Below are positions 1 through 7,284 of a DNA stretch of 15,989 nt, one piece after another. The stretch covers positions 1 to 15,989 of the forward strand of contig CALBHW010000055.1 in NCBI GenBank assembly GCA_937893125.1, read 5' to 3'. This DNA is from an uncultured Clostridia bacterium. GTDB lineage: Bacteria; Bacillota; Clostridia; Christensenellales; UBA1242. Within the stretch, counting starts at the first letter, position 1, and every line of letters begins with the position of its first letter. The position numbers and the translations under genes were made by a program. A model generated the notes under the pieces. That model did not search any database. It saw nothing but the letters and a program-made list of their open reading frames with translations, and was not told the origin of the DNA.

Positions 1-55
1 TGCTTTTTTAATGCTTTTTTAATGCTTTTTTAATGCTTTTTTAATGCTTTTTTAA
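1..55. repeat. 11-bp tandem repeat, five copies
   Basis: Five perfect copies of the unit TGCTTTTTTAA run from base 1. The array may continue left of the window. The unit length is not a multiple of three and no gene crosses it. The T6 runs start at 4, 15, 26, 37 and 48. Further T-runs follow at about 68, 78, 89 and 98, so the roughly 10-11 bp phasing extends to about base 102. Phased A/T tracts of this kind are known to bend DNA. It lies beyond the 3' end of the minus-strand glf gene. I see no clear hairpin terminator for glf here. Confidence 0.95.
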
Positions 56-143
56 CGCTATTACGTATTTTTAAATATTTTTTAAACATTTTTTTTATTT
101 TTAAATAATAATAAAAAATTGAATTTTTAAATTGTTTTTATGT

Positions 144-1247
144 TTAGCTAAGCTCATTTTTAGCAATCTCAAGCGCGGATGCAATAACTTTATCCATATC
201 GTAGTATTTATAAGTTCCAAGTCTTCCGCCAAAAATCACATTCTTTTGCTCGCTTGCTAATTTCCCATATTTTTTGTAAAGTTCGTTGTTTTTGTCGTTA
301 TTGATAGGGTAATAAGGCTCGTCGCCAATTTTCCATTCGCTAGAATATTCACGACTTATTATTGTTACTTCGCTTTCCGATTTTTCAAAATGTTTGTGTT
401 CGATTATTCTTGTAAAGGGAACATCTGCGGAAGTATAATTTACGACCGCGTTTCCTTGATAGTTGTCTGTATTTAACTTTTCCGTCTCAAATCTTACCGC
501 ACGCCATTCAAGAGCTCCATATTTATAATCAAAAAATTTGTCAATTTCGCCAGTATAGACAATCTTGTTTGCAATATTTTTGTTTTGTTTTATAAAATCA
601 AAATAGTCGGTATTTAGTTTAATATCGGCACCTTTTAGCATTTTTTTAATTATTTTTGTGTACCCGCCAATTGGAATTCCTTGGTAACGATCGTTAAAAT
701 AGTTGTTATCATAAGTAAAACGAAGGGGAAGACGCTTAATAATAAATGCGGGCAACTCATCGCAAGGGCGCCCCCACTGTTTTTGTGTGTAACCTTTAAT
801 AAGTTTTTCGTAGACATCGGTACCTACAAGACTCAACGCCTGTTCTTCCAAATTCTTTGGCTCTGTAATATGTAAATCCGCTTTTTGTTTTTCGATGATT
901 GTTTTTGCTTCATCTGGTGTTTTTATATCCCACATTTTAGAAAATGTGTTCATATTGAATGGTAAATTATATAATTCATCATTGTATATTGCAATTGGGC
1001 TATTGATGTAGTTGTTAAAATCTGCAAATTGGCAAATATAGTCCCAAATATCCTTGTTTGATGTGTGAAAAATGTGCGCGCCGTACTTGTGAACATTTAT
1101 ATTGTCTAAATTTTCCGTGTAAATGTTACCGCCAATGTTTGGTCTTTTATCAATTACAAGGCACTTTTTGTTCTTTTTTAATGCTTCGTGCGCAAAAACA
1201 GCGCCAAATAGTCCGCTTCCAACAATTAAATAATCGTATTTATTCAT
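144..1247 (-). CDS. glf: UDP-galactopyranose mutase
   Basis: This flavoenzyme interconverts UDP-galactopyranose and UDP-galactofuranose in the cytoplasm, supplying galactofuranose for surface polysaccharides. The 367-residue product has the usual family length. The N-terminal FAD-binding Rossmann motif GSGLFGAVFAHEA lies at about residues 10-22, followed by the RPNIGGN segment (about 35-41) and KYGAHIFHT (about 54-62), which is typical of the family. The central WRAVRFE and the later VNYTSADVPFTR segments match the substrate-binding half. I chose the ATG at 1247 over the one at 1253. An AGAGAG purine run ends 7 nt before 1247 but touches the 1253 codon, and the protein then starts MNKYDYLIVG as expected. 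It stands alone, with its own promoter about 60 nt upstream. No glycosyltransferase neighbours are visible on the sequenced side. Confidence 0.96.
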   Translation of the reverse strand: MNKYDYLIVGSGLFGAVFAHEALKKNKKCLVIDKRPNIGGNIYTENLDNINVHKYGAHIFHTSNKDIWDYICQFADFNNYINSPIAIYNDELYNLPFNMNTFSKMWDIKTPDEAKTIIEKQKADLHITEPKNLEEQALSLVGTDVYEKLIKGYTQKQWGRPCDELPAFIIKRLPLRFTYDNNYFNDRYQGIPIGGYTKIIKKMLKGADIKLNTDYFDFIKQNKNIANKIVYTGEIDKFFDYKYGALEWRAVRFETEKLNTDNYQGNAVVNYTSADVPFTRIIEHKHFEKSESEVTIISREYSSEWKIGDEPYYPINNDKNNELYKKYGKLASEQKNVIFGGRLGTYKYYDMDKVIASALEIAKNELS

Positions 1248-1311
1248 AATCATTCTCTCTTTTTTTTAGTTTGAAATATGTGGTTTTATGGCAATTTTGT
1301 TATTTTTCCTA

Positions 1312-1339
1312 ATTATAGTAAGATATTTTAAAGGTCAAA
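1312..1339 (-). promoter_or_regulatory. Promoter for glf
   Basis: Read on the minus strand, TTTGAC (1339-1334) is separated by 16 nt from a perfect TATAAT (1317-1312). The predicted start near 1305 gives glf a leader of roughly 58 nt with a purine-rich ribosome site. This is unlike the leaderless-type promoters elsewhere in the window. Confidence 0.7.
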
Positions 1340-1571
1340 GAAGGTAAAATTACATTTTTTACTGTTTTTTGCCCCAAAAATCACATATTTTCTATTTTAA
1401 TGTTAACAAAAAGAATAAAAAGTGTCAAACAAAGTGAAAATGTCTAGCTATAAAACTTTTTGAATTTGTTTCTTTTATAAGCGCAATATGGATGTGTTGC
1501 TCTTTTACGAAATAAAGGTCGTGAAAATTGTGTTTAATGCAAATTATGTTTATGCTTAAATTAGATATAAT

Positions 1572-1600
1572 TTGACTAATTTTTACAACTTTGATACAAT
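1572..1600 (+). promoter_or_regulatory. Sigma-A-type promoter abutting a start codon
   Basis: TTGACT (1572-1577), a 17-nt spacer and TACAAT (1595-1600) form a near-consensus promoter. Only 6 nt separate the -10 box from the ATG at 1607, so the expected transcription start is the A of the start codon. There is no Shine-Dalgarno sequence. The rest of the 1254-1606 gap holds the glf promoter, and I see nothing else in it. Confidence 0.75.
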
Positions 1601-1606
1601 ACTTTT

Positions 1607-2308
1607 ATGAGAAAAAATTATAAGGTTTGCCCAAGGTGTAAGTCAAAAGAAGAGTTGCAAAACCCAAAGTGTAGGGGGTGTGGTCTTGTCTTTGATAGGC
1701 TTAAAAATGTCTCAAATAAAGCGGGCAAAAAGGCAATTCGAAAAAAGGAATACAATAAAATTTTATATACAACTGATTTGCCAAAGGATGTGAGCAGAGT
1801 GCGACTTCTTCTTTTGTGCCTTTTTCTTGGCTGGTCGGGAGCACATTTTGCAAAAGTGGGAAGATATAAGTGGTTTGTTTTTGATATGGTTGCTTTCTTT
1901 TTTGCTCTTCTATATGCTAATGTTATTGTGTTTTTCCCGATTTCGCGTGAAACACTTGACGCAAGTTATATAGGACTAATTTTGCAACTTTTATCATTTC
2001 CATTTGCAATTTCCGTGATTGTGTGGATTGGTTCAATTGTTCAAATCTTAACTAAAAAATTTAAAGTGCCTGTCGCTATCGACGAAGAATATTTTGTTAG
2101 CGAAAATAGTGACGAAATTGAACCTGAGATTGCTGACGAAATTTTAAAGGATGTTGAGTTGTCGCATAAAGAGGAAAAAGCAAAATTAGCACAAAAAAAT
2201 TCAAAAAATGGGGTAAAACGCAAGATTTTTTGCCCAAATTGTGGGAAATATGTTAAATTAAATAAAGGAGAAAGTGTTTGTCCTGAATGTGACGAACCTT
2301 TAAGATAA
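1607..2308 (+). CDS. Double zinc-ribbon, TM2-like membrane protein
   Basis: The 233-residue protein begins with a CxxC...CxxC zinc ribbon (Cys 8, 11, 22, 25) and ends with a second one (Cys 209, 212, 225, 228). Between them are about three hydrophobic segments, at roughly 64-80, 88-112 and 120-148. The first of these and its flank, LFLGWSGAHFAKVGRYKWF, resembles the TM2 domain pattern (FLGxxGxHrFYlG). A charged linker (155-205) leads to the C-terminal ribbon. The arrangement implies a membrane anchor with two metal-binding knobs, most likely both cytoplasmic. The biochemical role is unknown. It precedes mnmA by one base (TAA, A, ATG) and shares its transcript. The start is supported by the promoter 6 nt upstream. 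Zinc binding is inferred from the cysteine pattern only. Confidence 0.85.
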   Translation: MRKNYKVCPRCKSKEELQNPKCRGCGLVFDRLKNVSNKAGKKAIRKKEYNKILYTTDLPKDVSRVRLLLLCLFLGWSGAHFAKVGRYKWFVFDMVAFFFALLYANVIVFFPISRETLDASYIGLILQLLSFPFAISVIVWIGSIVQILTKKFKVPVAIDEEYFVSENSDEIEPEIADEILKDVELSHKEEKAKLAQKNSKNGVKRKIFCPNCGKYVKLNKGESVCPECDEPLR

Positions 2309-2309
2309 A

Positions 2310-3389
2310 ATGGAAACTGTTGTTATTGGGATGAGCGGGGGTGTTGATAGTGCCGTGAGTGCGTTGCTTCTTAAAAAGCAAGGCTATAATGTTATTGGAC
2401 TTTTTATGAATAACTGGGAAGAAAAAGACGACTCTGGCGTTTGTACTGCGACTGAAGATTATGAAGATGTAAAAAGAGTATGTCAAGCAATTGGCATCCC
2501 GTATTATTCTGTCAACTTTGCAAAAGAATATTGGGACAGGGTTTTTTCACATTTTTTGAGCGAATATGAGAGGGGTAGGACGCCAAATCCAGATGTTTTA
2601 TGTAATCGCGAAATAAAATTTGGACCTTTTTTAGATTATGCGAAAAAATTAGGTGCGGATTATATTGCAACGGGGCATTATTGTAAAGTGGCACAAAAAG
2701 ATGGGCTTTTCTACCTAAAAAAGGCAAAAGATAAGAGTAAGGACCAAAGTTACTTTTTAAATCAACTTTCACAAGCGCAACTTTCTCAGGTGATTTTCCC
2801 TTTGGCGGACATCGAAAAAACGGAAGTGAGAAAAATTGCACTTAAATATAATCTTTCAAATGCAAAAAAGAAAGATAGTACAGGTGTTTGCTTTATTGGC
2901 GAAAGGAATTTTAAAAGATTTTTACAAACCTATATACCAGCAAAAAGCGGAGACATCGTCGACACGCAAGGAAAAATTGTCGGCCATCACGACGGGGTTT
3001 TGTATTACACTCTGGGACAAAGAAAAGGACTTAATATCGGCGGAATGAGTGGGGGAAATGGCGAAAGATGGTTCGTTCTTGAAAAAGATGTCAAAAACAA
3101 TAGACTCATTGTCTCTCAAGGGGAAGATGATTTGCTATTTAGTAAGGGGCTTATTGCAAAAGAGTTTAATTGGATACCACGTGAGCCACAAGAAAAGACG
3201 TTTGATTGTTTTGCAAAATTTCGTTATAGACAACCAGACCAAAAGGTGCGTATTACAATAGAAGATGATGTTGTAAAGGTCGATTTTTATGAAAAACAGC
3301 GTGCCATAACTCCAGGGCAATATGTTGTCTTGTACGACGCGGATGAGAATTGTCTTGGTGGCGGTGTAATCGACGAAATTATAAGATAA
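2310..3389 (+). CDS. mnmA: tRNA-specific 2-thiouridylase MnmA
   Basis: MnmA adenylates and then thiolates U34 of tRNAs for Lys, Glu and Gln, using persulfide sulfur passed on by a cysteine desulfurase. The 359-residue length is normal. The ATP PP-loop SGGVDS is at residues 9-14. The catalytic pair sits in PNPDVLCNREIKF (Asp95, Cys98) and DSTGVCFIGERNF (Cys194). ATGHYCKV (about 120-127) and KDQSYFLNQLSQ (about 144-155) are further signatures, and the C-terminal beta-barrel follows. The ATG lies one base after the stop of the zinc-ribbon gene and has no good Shine-Dalgarno site, so its translation is probably coupled to that gene. A hairpin follows the stop codon. No desulfurase gene is adjacent. 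Confidence 0.98.
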   Translation: METVVIGMSGGVDSAVSALLLKKQGYNVIGLFMNNWEEKDDSGVCTATEDYEDVKRVCQAIGIPYYSVNFAKEYWDRVFSHFLSEYERGRTPNPDVLCNREIKFGPFLDYAKKLGADYIATGHYCKVAQKDGLFYLKKAKDKSKDQSYFLNQLSQAQLSQVIFPLADIEKTEVRKIALKYNLSNAKKKDSTGVCFIGERNFKRFLQTYIPAKSGDIVDTQGKIVGHHDGVLYYTLGQRKGLNIGGMSGGNGERWFVLEKDVKNNRLIVSQGEDDLLFSKGLIAKEFNWIPREPQEKTFDCFAKFRYRQPDQKVRITIEDDVVKVDFYEKQRAITPGQYVVLYDADENCLGGGVIDEIIR

Positions 3390-3405
3390 AAGCATTTGAT
3401 TTGAT

Positions 3406-3453
3406 AAAAAAGAAGAGAAAAATAAGGCTATGTACTTACATCTCTTCTTTTTT
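3406..3453 (+). terminator. Terminator hairpin after mnmA
   Basis: The arm AAAAAAGAAGAGA (3406-3418) is fully complementary to TCTCTTCTTTTTT (3441-3453). An inner TAAG/CTTA pairing shortens the 22-nt loop. It begins 17 nt after the mnmA stop. The U-rich 3' arm fits a rho-independent terminator, although the stem is AT-rich and there is no long T-run beyond it. It could act in both directions. Confidence 0.6.
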
Positions 3454-3566
3454 CTTATAAAAAAGATGTTTTGCAAACTACCTTGTAAAACAATAAAAAT
3501 TTGAGATTAGATATATATTTGTGACGGAGTTTATAAAAAGTCTTTTTTGATTAGGATTGATGCTAC

Positions 3567-3592
3567 TTATGTAAAATGGGAAATTTACATAA
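3567..3592. promoter_or_regulatory. 26-bp dyad, candidate operator
   Basis: TTATGTAAA (3567-3575) is repeated as its exact reverse complement TTTACATAA (3584-3592) around an 8-nt centre. It lies 74-99 nt before the YtaF-like gene. The arm length and spacing suit a dimeric repressor site. No T-run follows, so it is not a typical terminator. The regulator is unknown. Confidence 0.45.
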
Positions 3593-3665
3593 AAAGTTTG
3601 GGGCTTTATAAAAAATAAATAGCTTTACTTTATACACAAAACCAAAAATAAACATATTATGTTTT

Positions 3666-4232
3666 ATGTTAGCAACAATTATTTTTGCATTGTCACTTAG
3701 CGTTGATGCTTTTGGATATTCTCTTGGGTTTGGGAGTAGAAATGTCAAGTTGCGCCCATTAGAATTTTTTGTTTTAAACCTTTTGAATGTGATGATTTTA
3801 TGCTTATTTTTTGAAGTCTATTCATTTATTGAACTTTCATCCTTGCATAATTATTTAGAGTCAATCGGGAATTATCTTTTGCTCGGGTTTGGCTTTTATT
3901 ATATTTTATTGGCACTAAAATCGCAATTTTTTGACCTAAAATCGCACGATATGTGCAAAATTGAGATAAAAAACGGCAATTTTTCTCGTTTAACACTTCT
4001 TGATTTGTCTCTTTTGTTATCTATTTTTGTCGTTGAAAATATCCTTGCAACAATTATTTTTTGCGCGTCTTTTAATGGGAAAATTGTTTTTGTTTTGTTC
4101 ATATTTTTGTTTCATATGCTATTTTTTTTGCTAGGCTTTTTTATGGGAAACAAGGTCGCTAATTTTTGTAAAATTGACTCATCTCTTTTGTCAGGAGTAA
4201 TTTTTGTAGTGCTTGCGCTATTTAATTTTTAA
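3666..4232 (+). CDS. YtaF/MntP-like membrane protein
   Basis: The product is 188 residues and almost wholly hydrophobic, with about six membrane segments (roughly 2-22, 32-52, 66-86, 110-135, 140-162, 172-188). The N-terminal SLSVDAFGYSLGFGSRNVKL (about 10-29) matches the acidic first-helix motif of the MntP manganese exporter and YtaF sporulation-associated families, with Asp14 as the key residue. In those families the second half normally repeats this motif. Here the matching helix (110-135) has lost it and carries only Glu124. The loop with KSHDMCK (92-98) could bind metal, but this is weak. It appears monocistronic. No Shine-Dalgarno site is seen. A poor -10-like TATTAT ends 5 nt before the ATG. 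Transport activity is unproven for this divergent member. Confidence 0.7.
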   Translation: MLATIIFALSLSVDAFGYSLGFGSRNVKLRPLEFFVLNLLNVMILCLFFEVYSFIELSSLHNYLESIGNYLLLGFGFYYILLALKSQFFDLKSHDMCKIEIKNGNFSRLTLLDLSLLLSIFVVENILATIIFCASFNGKIVFVLFIFLFHMLFFLLGFFMGNKVANFCKIDSSLLSGVIFVVLALFNF

Positions 4233-4297
4233 AGTATAAACTAAAAACGATATTTTTGTGATTTTATAGAAAAAGTAAAGAAGAAAATTTTTTCTGA

Positions 4298-4318
4298 AAT
4301 TTTAGTGGAACTAAAATT
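4298..4318. promoter_or_regulatory. Perfect 9-bp hairpin with 3-nt loop
   Basis: AATTTTAGT, a GGA centre and ACTAAAATT form an uninterrupted dyad 66 nt after the YtaF-like gene. No T-run follows on either strand, so a terminator role is doubtful. It could be an operator or a processed transcript end. The gap 4233-4548 otherwise holds the operator-like cluster and the promoter of the XRE gene. Confidence 0.4.
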
Positions 4319-4470
4319 GGATAAAAAATGTTAAAATTATCGATGTTGTTTAATAGGTGTTTTTGCATTAAAATCTATATTGAATGACATAAGGCGTAAA
4401 CAAGTTTAAAATTGTGTCGGTAAACTGCTAAGAATTTGAAAAACCTTTTAAGCATATTTATACATTTTAG

Positions 4471-4523
4471 TGGCAAAAGTGACCAATTTTGTGCCAAAAA
4501 GGGCACGAAAAGGTTGCCAAAAA
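4471..4523. promoter_or_regulatory. TGCCA/TGGCA cluster over the XRE promoter, candidate autoregulatory operator
   Basis: TGGCAAAA lies at 4471-4478, and TGCCAAAAA occurs as a direct repeat at 4492-4500 and 4515-4523. The middle copy belongs to a 9-bp hairpin (4487-4495 with 4502-4510, one G-T pair, loop AAAAAG). The last copy overlaps the -35 box of the promoter. Repeated half-sites across a promoter in front of a helix-turn-helix gene suggest autoregulation. This is inference. Confidence 0.4.
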
Positions 4524-4542
4524 AATTTCTTTATACTAAAAT
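4514..4542 (+). promoter_or_regulatory. Promoter abutting the XRE gene start
   Basis: TTGCCA (4514-4519), a 17-nt spacer and TAAAAT (4537-4542) end 6 nt before the ATG at 4549. There is no ribosome binding site. The predicted mRNA starts at the start codon. A TATACT at 4532 is also present but would leave a spacer of only 12 nt. Confidence 0.6.
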
Positions 4543-4548
4543 TAGAAT

Positions 4549-5274
4549 ATGGAATATTATGACGAAAATGAAAAGATGAAAAAAATAATCGCAGACAACT
4601 TGCTAAAATATCGCAAAAAGGCGGGAATTACGCAAGTTGAATTGGCGGAAAAATTGATGTATTCTGACAAAAATATTTCTAGGTGGGAAAGGGGTGAGTC
4701 TATTCCAGAAGTAACAACTTTAAAAAGACTTGCTGACCTCTATGGCGTGACCGTGAACGACTTTTTGCAAGAAGAAGAAATTGCGAGTGTAAAATCTTCT
4801 AAGGAAAAACAAAAAAACAAACTTTTAACTGGTAAACAGCTTATGATAACGCTTTTGTCTGTTTCGCTTGTTTGGCTTGTTGCGATAGTTTTTTTCTTTT
4901 TTGCACAAAATTTCATTCCTGAAACAACCTTTGAAGCGTGGGAAACTTTTATTATTGCAATACCAGTTTCCTTTATTGTTATGCTCGTTTTTACATCTCT
5001 TTGGTGTACAAACTTACTTAATTGTATTGTCGTTGGTTTTTTAATTTGGTCGTGTGCACTTTGTATATATCTATGTGCTCCACTTCCAGCGGTTTGGCTG
5101 ATTTTTATGGTCGCAGTGCCTCTTCAAGTTCTTGATATTTTGTGGTTTATTTTTAGAAAAATGAATAAAGAAGAAAGAAAAAAGTTTTTCTCAAAACTTA
5201 AAATGACGGGAAAGTCGTCTAAATATAAAGGAAAAGTTGACACAAAACAAGAATCAAGGGGAGAAAATGAATAG
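4549..5274 (+). CDS. Membrane-anchored XRE-family transcriptional regulator
   Basis: The 241-residue protein has an N-terminal XRE/HTH_3 domain (about 15-73). It includes LLKYRKKAGITQVELAEKL and the recognition-helix region SDKNISRWERGESIPEVTTL. A short charged linker (74-95) follows, then four predicted membrane helices (about 98-119, 132-151, 156-176, 180-202) and a basic tail. The membrane part matches no enzyme I recognise. Such HTH-plus-membrane proteins are common in low-GC Gram-positives, and their signals are mostly unknown. It leads a tight operon with yigZ, recX and acpS, overlapping yigZ by 8 nt. The start is supported by the promoter placement. A later Met at residue 10 is possible but has no ribosome site. 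TGCCA-type repeats upstream may be its own operator. Confidence 0.85.
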   Translation: MEYYDENEKMKKIIADNLLKYRKKAGITQVELAEKLMYSDKNISRWERGESIPEVTTLKRLADLYGVTVNDFLQEEEIASVKSSKEKQKNKLLTGKQLMITLLSVSLVWLVAIVFFFFAQNFIPETTFEAWETFIIAIPVSFIVMLVFTSLWCTNLLNCIVVGFLIWSCALCIYLCAPLPAVWLIFMVAVPLQVLDILWFIFRKMNKEERKKFFSKLKMTGKSSKYKGKVDTKQESRGENE

Positions 5275-5848
5275 CATTTTTTCTGATCAAAAAGGAAAAA
5301 TGACGGAGCAAAGGTCAAGGTTCTTGTCCTTTGCTTTTCCTTGTGAGAGTGTGGAAAAACAGTCAAACCTTTTAAAAAAAATGCGTGTGGAATATCCTTC
5401 TGCTACGCATATTTGTTACGCGAGTGCAATTGATTGTGGAGACATTAGGTATTTTTCAAGTGACGACGGGGAGCCTAGCGGAACGGCAGGAGTGCCGATA
5501 TTAAATGTACTTAAAGAAAAACAACTTGTAAATGTAATTGTTTTTGTGGTGAGATATTTTGGCGGAATAAAACTAGGGACTAGTGGGCTTTTTAAAGCAT
5601 ACAAGGAATGCGCTGAATTAAGTTTGGAGAATGTTGTTCCTGTTATGAAGAAAAAACTATTTAAAATGAGATGTTCGTACGAAAATTTTGACAAAATCAA
5701 AAAAATAGCAGGAAAAGATAATATAGATGATGTTAAATTTAGCGAAAATGTGTCATTTTTAATCTACTTAAAAGAAGATGACGATAAACTATTTTTAGAT
5801 GTAGCGGACGAAATGGAAGATTTGTGTCAATTTAAATATGTAAGGTGA
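5267..5848 (+). CDS. yigZ: YigZ/IMPACT-family protein
   Basis: This is a 193-residue member of the YigZ (UPF0029, IMPACT) family. The signature SSDDGEPSGTAGVPILNVL lies at about 64-82, and VVRYFGGIKLGTSGLFKAY at about 94-112. An SRFLSF segment near the N-terminus (17-22) corresponds to the usual SRFI motif. The C-terminal part (about 130-193) is the smaller ferredoxin-like domain and is divergent. The eukaryotic relative IMPACT regulates the Gcn2 kinase. The bacterial role is not settled, and a link to translation or ribosomes is inferred. The start at 5267 has a strong AAGGGG site (5256-5261) and overlaps the stop codon of the XRE gene, which suggests translational coupling. A downstream ATG at 5300 is less likely. 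Confidence 0.92.
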   Translation: MNSIFSDQKGKMTEQRSRFLSFAFPCESVEKQSNLLKKMRVEYPSATHICYASAIDCGDIRYFSSDDGEPSGTAGVPILNVLKEKQLVNVIVFVVRYFGGIKLGTSGLFKAYKECAELSLENVVPVMKKKLFKMRCSYENFDKIKKIAGKDNIDDVKFSENVSFLIYLKEDDDKLFLDVADEMEDLCQFKYVR

Positions 5849-5852
5849 AAAA

Positions 5853-6479
5853 ATGAAAATAACTAATATTGAGATACAAAAAAAGAATAAAAATAGAGTA
5901 AATTTGTATATCGATGGCAAGTTTGAATGCGGACTGTCACTTGAAACAATTGTGAAAAATCACTTGAAAGTTGGGCAAGAGTTGTCGGCGCGTGAACTTG
6001 ATTATTTTAAGAATGATAGCGAAAAAGAAGTTGCATTAAATAAAGCAGTCGGATATATCGCAAAATATCAAAAGAGCGAAAAAGAGTTAAAAAAGTATTT
6101 AAGAGACAAAGAGTACGATAAAGATGTCGTTGATTATGTTGCAGAGAAATTAAAAAGTTATGGGTTTGTGGATGATAAGGTTTTCGCGACTAACTTTGTA
6201 AAATCAAAAACAAAAACCCAAGGAAAACGAAAAATTGCTATGATGTTAAAGCAAAAAGGTGTAGACGAAAAAATTGTTGACGACACTATTGAAGAATTTG
6301 CGTGCGACAAAGAACAAATTGTTGCGGTTGCAAAAAGGTATTTAAAAAATAAAACTCTTGACCTTAAAACTAAGCAAAAGGCGTACAGATATTTGATGTC
6401 TCGTGGATACAATGGTGAAGATATTATGCCTTGTTTAAATCAACTTATGAATGGAGAAGAAAATGAAAGTCGGGATTGA
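5853..6479 (+). CDS. recX: Regulatory protein RecX
   Basis: RecX binds RecA filaments and modulates recombination and the SOS response. The 208-residue protein starts with a small beta domain (about 1-45) and continues with helical three-helix RecX repeats. These include YIAKYQKSEKELKKYLRDKE (about 68-87), KLKSYGFVDDKVFATNFVKS (about 99-118) and QGKRKIAMMLKQKGVDEK (about 123-140), all typical. AAGGTG (5842-5847) lies 5 nt before the ATG. The gene starts 4 nt after yigZ and overlaps acpS by 17 nt. recA is not in the window, so this recX is separated from its usual partner. I see no SOS box, and expression appears tied to the XRE-led operon. Confidence 0.93.
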   Translation: MKITNIEIQKKNKNRVNLYIDGKFECGLSLETIVKNHLKVGQELSARELDYFKNDSEKEVALNKAVGYIAKYQKSEKELKKYLRDKEYDKDVVDYVAEKLKSYGFVDDKVFATNFVKSKTKTQGKRKIAMMLKQKGVDEKIVDDTIEEFACDKEQIVAVAKRYLKNKTLDLKTKQKAYRYLMSRGYNGEDIMPCLNQLMNGEENESRD

Positions 6480-6819
6480 TATTGAAATGATTGACCGCTT
6501 TAAAATTATGCTTGACGAAAATAAACAAAAAAAAGTTTTTACGGAGAGAGAAATCGCATATTTTAACCGATTTGAGCACAAGCTTGACCATATTGCAGGT
6601 TGTTTTTGTGCAAAAGAAGCAGTTTCAAAGGCGTTAAAGGTTGGATTATATACGAAATTAAATCCAATTGACATTGAAATTTTGCACGATGAAAATGGTG
6701 CTCCTTTTGTGAATGTCAAAAATAAGAAATTGAAAGAATTGGTCGGGGGGCGGTCGCTTGATGTGAGCATTTCTCATACAGATTTAATTGCGACCGCAAT
6801 ATGTATTGTGTCAGATTAA
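6463..6819 (+). CDS. acpS: Holo-[acyl-carrier-protein] synthase
   Basis: AcpS transfers 4'-phosphopantetheine from CoA to a serine of acyl carrier protein, activating it for fatty acid synthesis. The 118-residue length is normal for the trimeric bacterial type. The conserved MKVGIDIEMIDRF start gives the Mg ligand Asp6. FTEREIAYF (about 26-34), FCAKEAVSKAL (about 48-58, with Lys51 and Glu52) and the C-terminal SISHTDLIATAI complete the signature. The ATG at 6463 is preceded by GGAG (6453-6456) at 6 nt. An in-frame ATG at 6451 would place the ribosome site inside the gene. It is the last gene of the operon, and a hairpin follows about 125 nt later. Confidence 0.96.
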   Translation: MKVGIDIEMIDRFKIMLDENKQKKVFTEREIAYFNRFEHKLDHIAGCFCAKEAVSKALKVGLYTKLNPIDIEILHDENGAPFVNVKNKKLKELVGGRSLDVSISHTDLIATAICIVSD

Positions 6820-6943
6820 AAATTTGTCATATGATATTTTAGCGGTTGACATAACCTATTAGTAAGAGAATAAATGACTTAAAAAAACAATAAGAACCAA
6901 CAAAGATAATAAAAGTCAATAGTAACAAAAAAGCCAAACAAAT

Positions 6944-6981
6944 AAAAAATAAGACAAAATATATCTTGCCTTATTTTTTTT
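6944..6981 (+). terminator. Terminator hairpin after acpS
   Basis: AAAAAATAAG (6944-6953) pairs with CTTATTTTTT (6970-6979). An inner CAA/TTG helix gives a near-continuous stem with two mismatches and a small loop. The 3' arm runs into eight T residues. This is the likely end of the XRE-yigZ-recX-acpS transcript. The rest of 6820-7068 shows nothing clear. Confidence 0.6.
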
Positions 6982-7104
6982 ACCATTATAAGTTTTTAAA
7001 ATTTATTAAAGAAGGATTTTAATTATAAAAATATTTATAAAAAAATGGCACAAAATAATTACAAATGAATGTTTAAAAAAATACTAAAAGGAGAAAATTT
7101 AAAT

Positions 7105-7284
7105 ATGAAAGATGTTGATTATGTGCCTATTAACACTTTGCGTGCCACTCAACATACTATGCTAAAGATAAGACCAGAATTGGAAACTATCAAAAATCTT
7201 TTGTGTGACCAAGTAGGAGAGAATAAAGCAATAGGACAAAGAAAATTTAAGTATAAAGACTGTTTTAGGGACATTTTTGAATAA
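7105..7284 (+). CDS. Small hypothetical protein
   Basis: A 59-codon reading frame starts at an ATG that follows a perfect AAGGAG (7088-7093) at 11 nt. The frame is open further up to an ATG at 7069, but that codon has no ribosome site, so I prefer 7105. The peptide is soluble and charged, with a probable amphipathic helix around TLRATQHTMLKIRPELETIK (about 10-29) and two cysteines. It has no membrane segment, signal peptide or recognisable ribbon-helix-helix. I do not recognise it. It lies 129 nt before the MazF-family gene, in the place where an antitoxin might be expected, but nothing in the residues supports that role. Confidence 0.55.
   Translation: MKDVDYVPINTLRATQHTMLKIRPELETIKNLLCDQVGENKAIGQRKFKYKDCFRDIFE

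Noticed and set aside
1..102. A CRISPR array or iteron-type origin at the left edge
   Set aside because: The unit is 11 bp with no spacers, has no cas or rep gene nearby, and is a simple tandem T-rich repeat.
3135..3476. Minus-strand open frame of 113 codons opposite the mnmA 3' end
   Set aside because: It lies opposite the conserved mnmA coding sequence and crosses the terminator hairpin. It has no promoter, ribosome site or recognisable motif.
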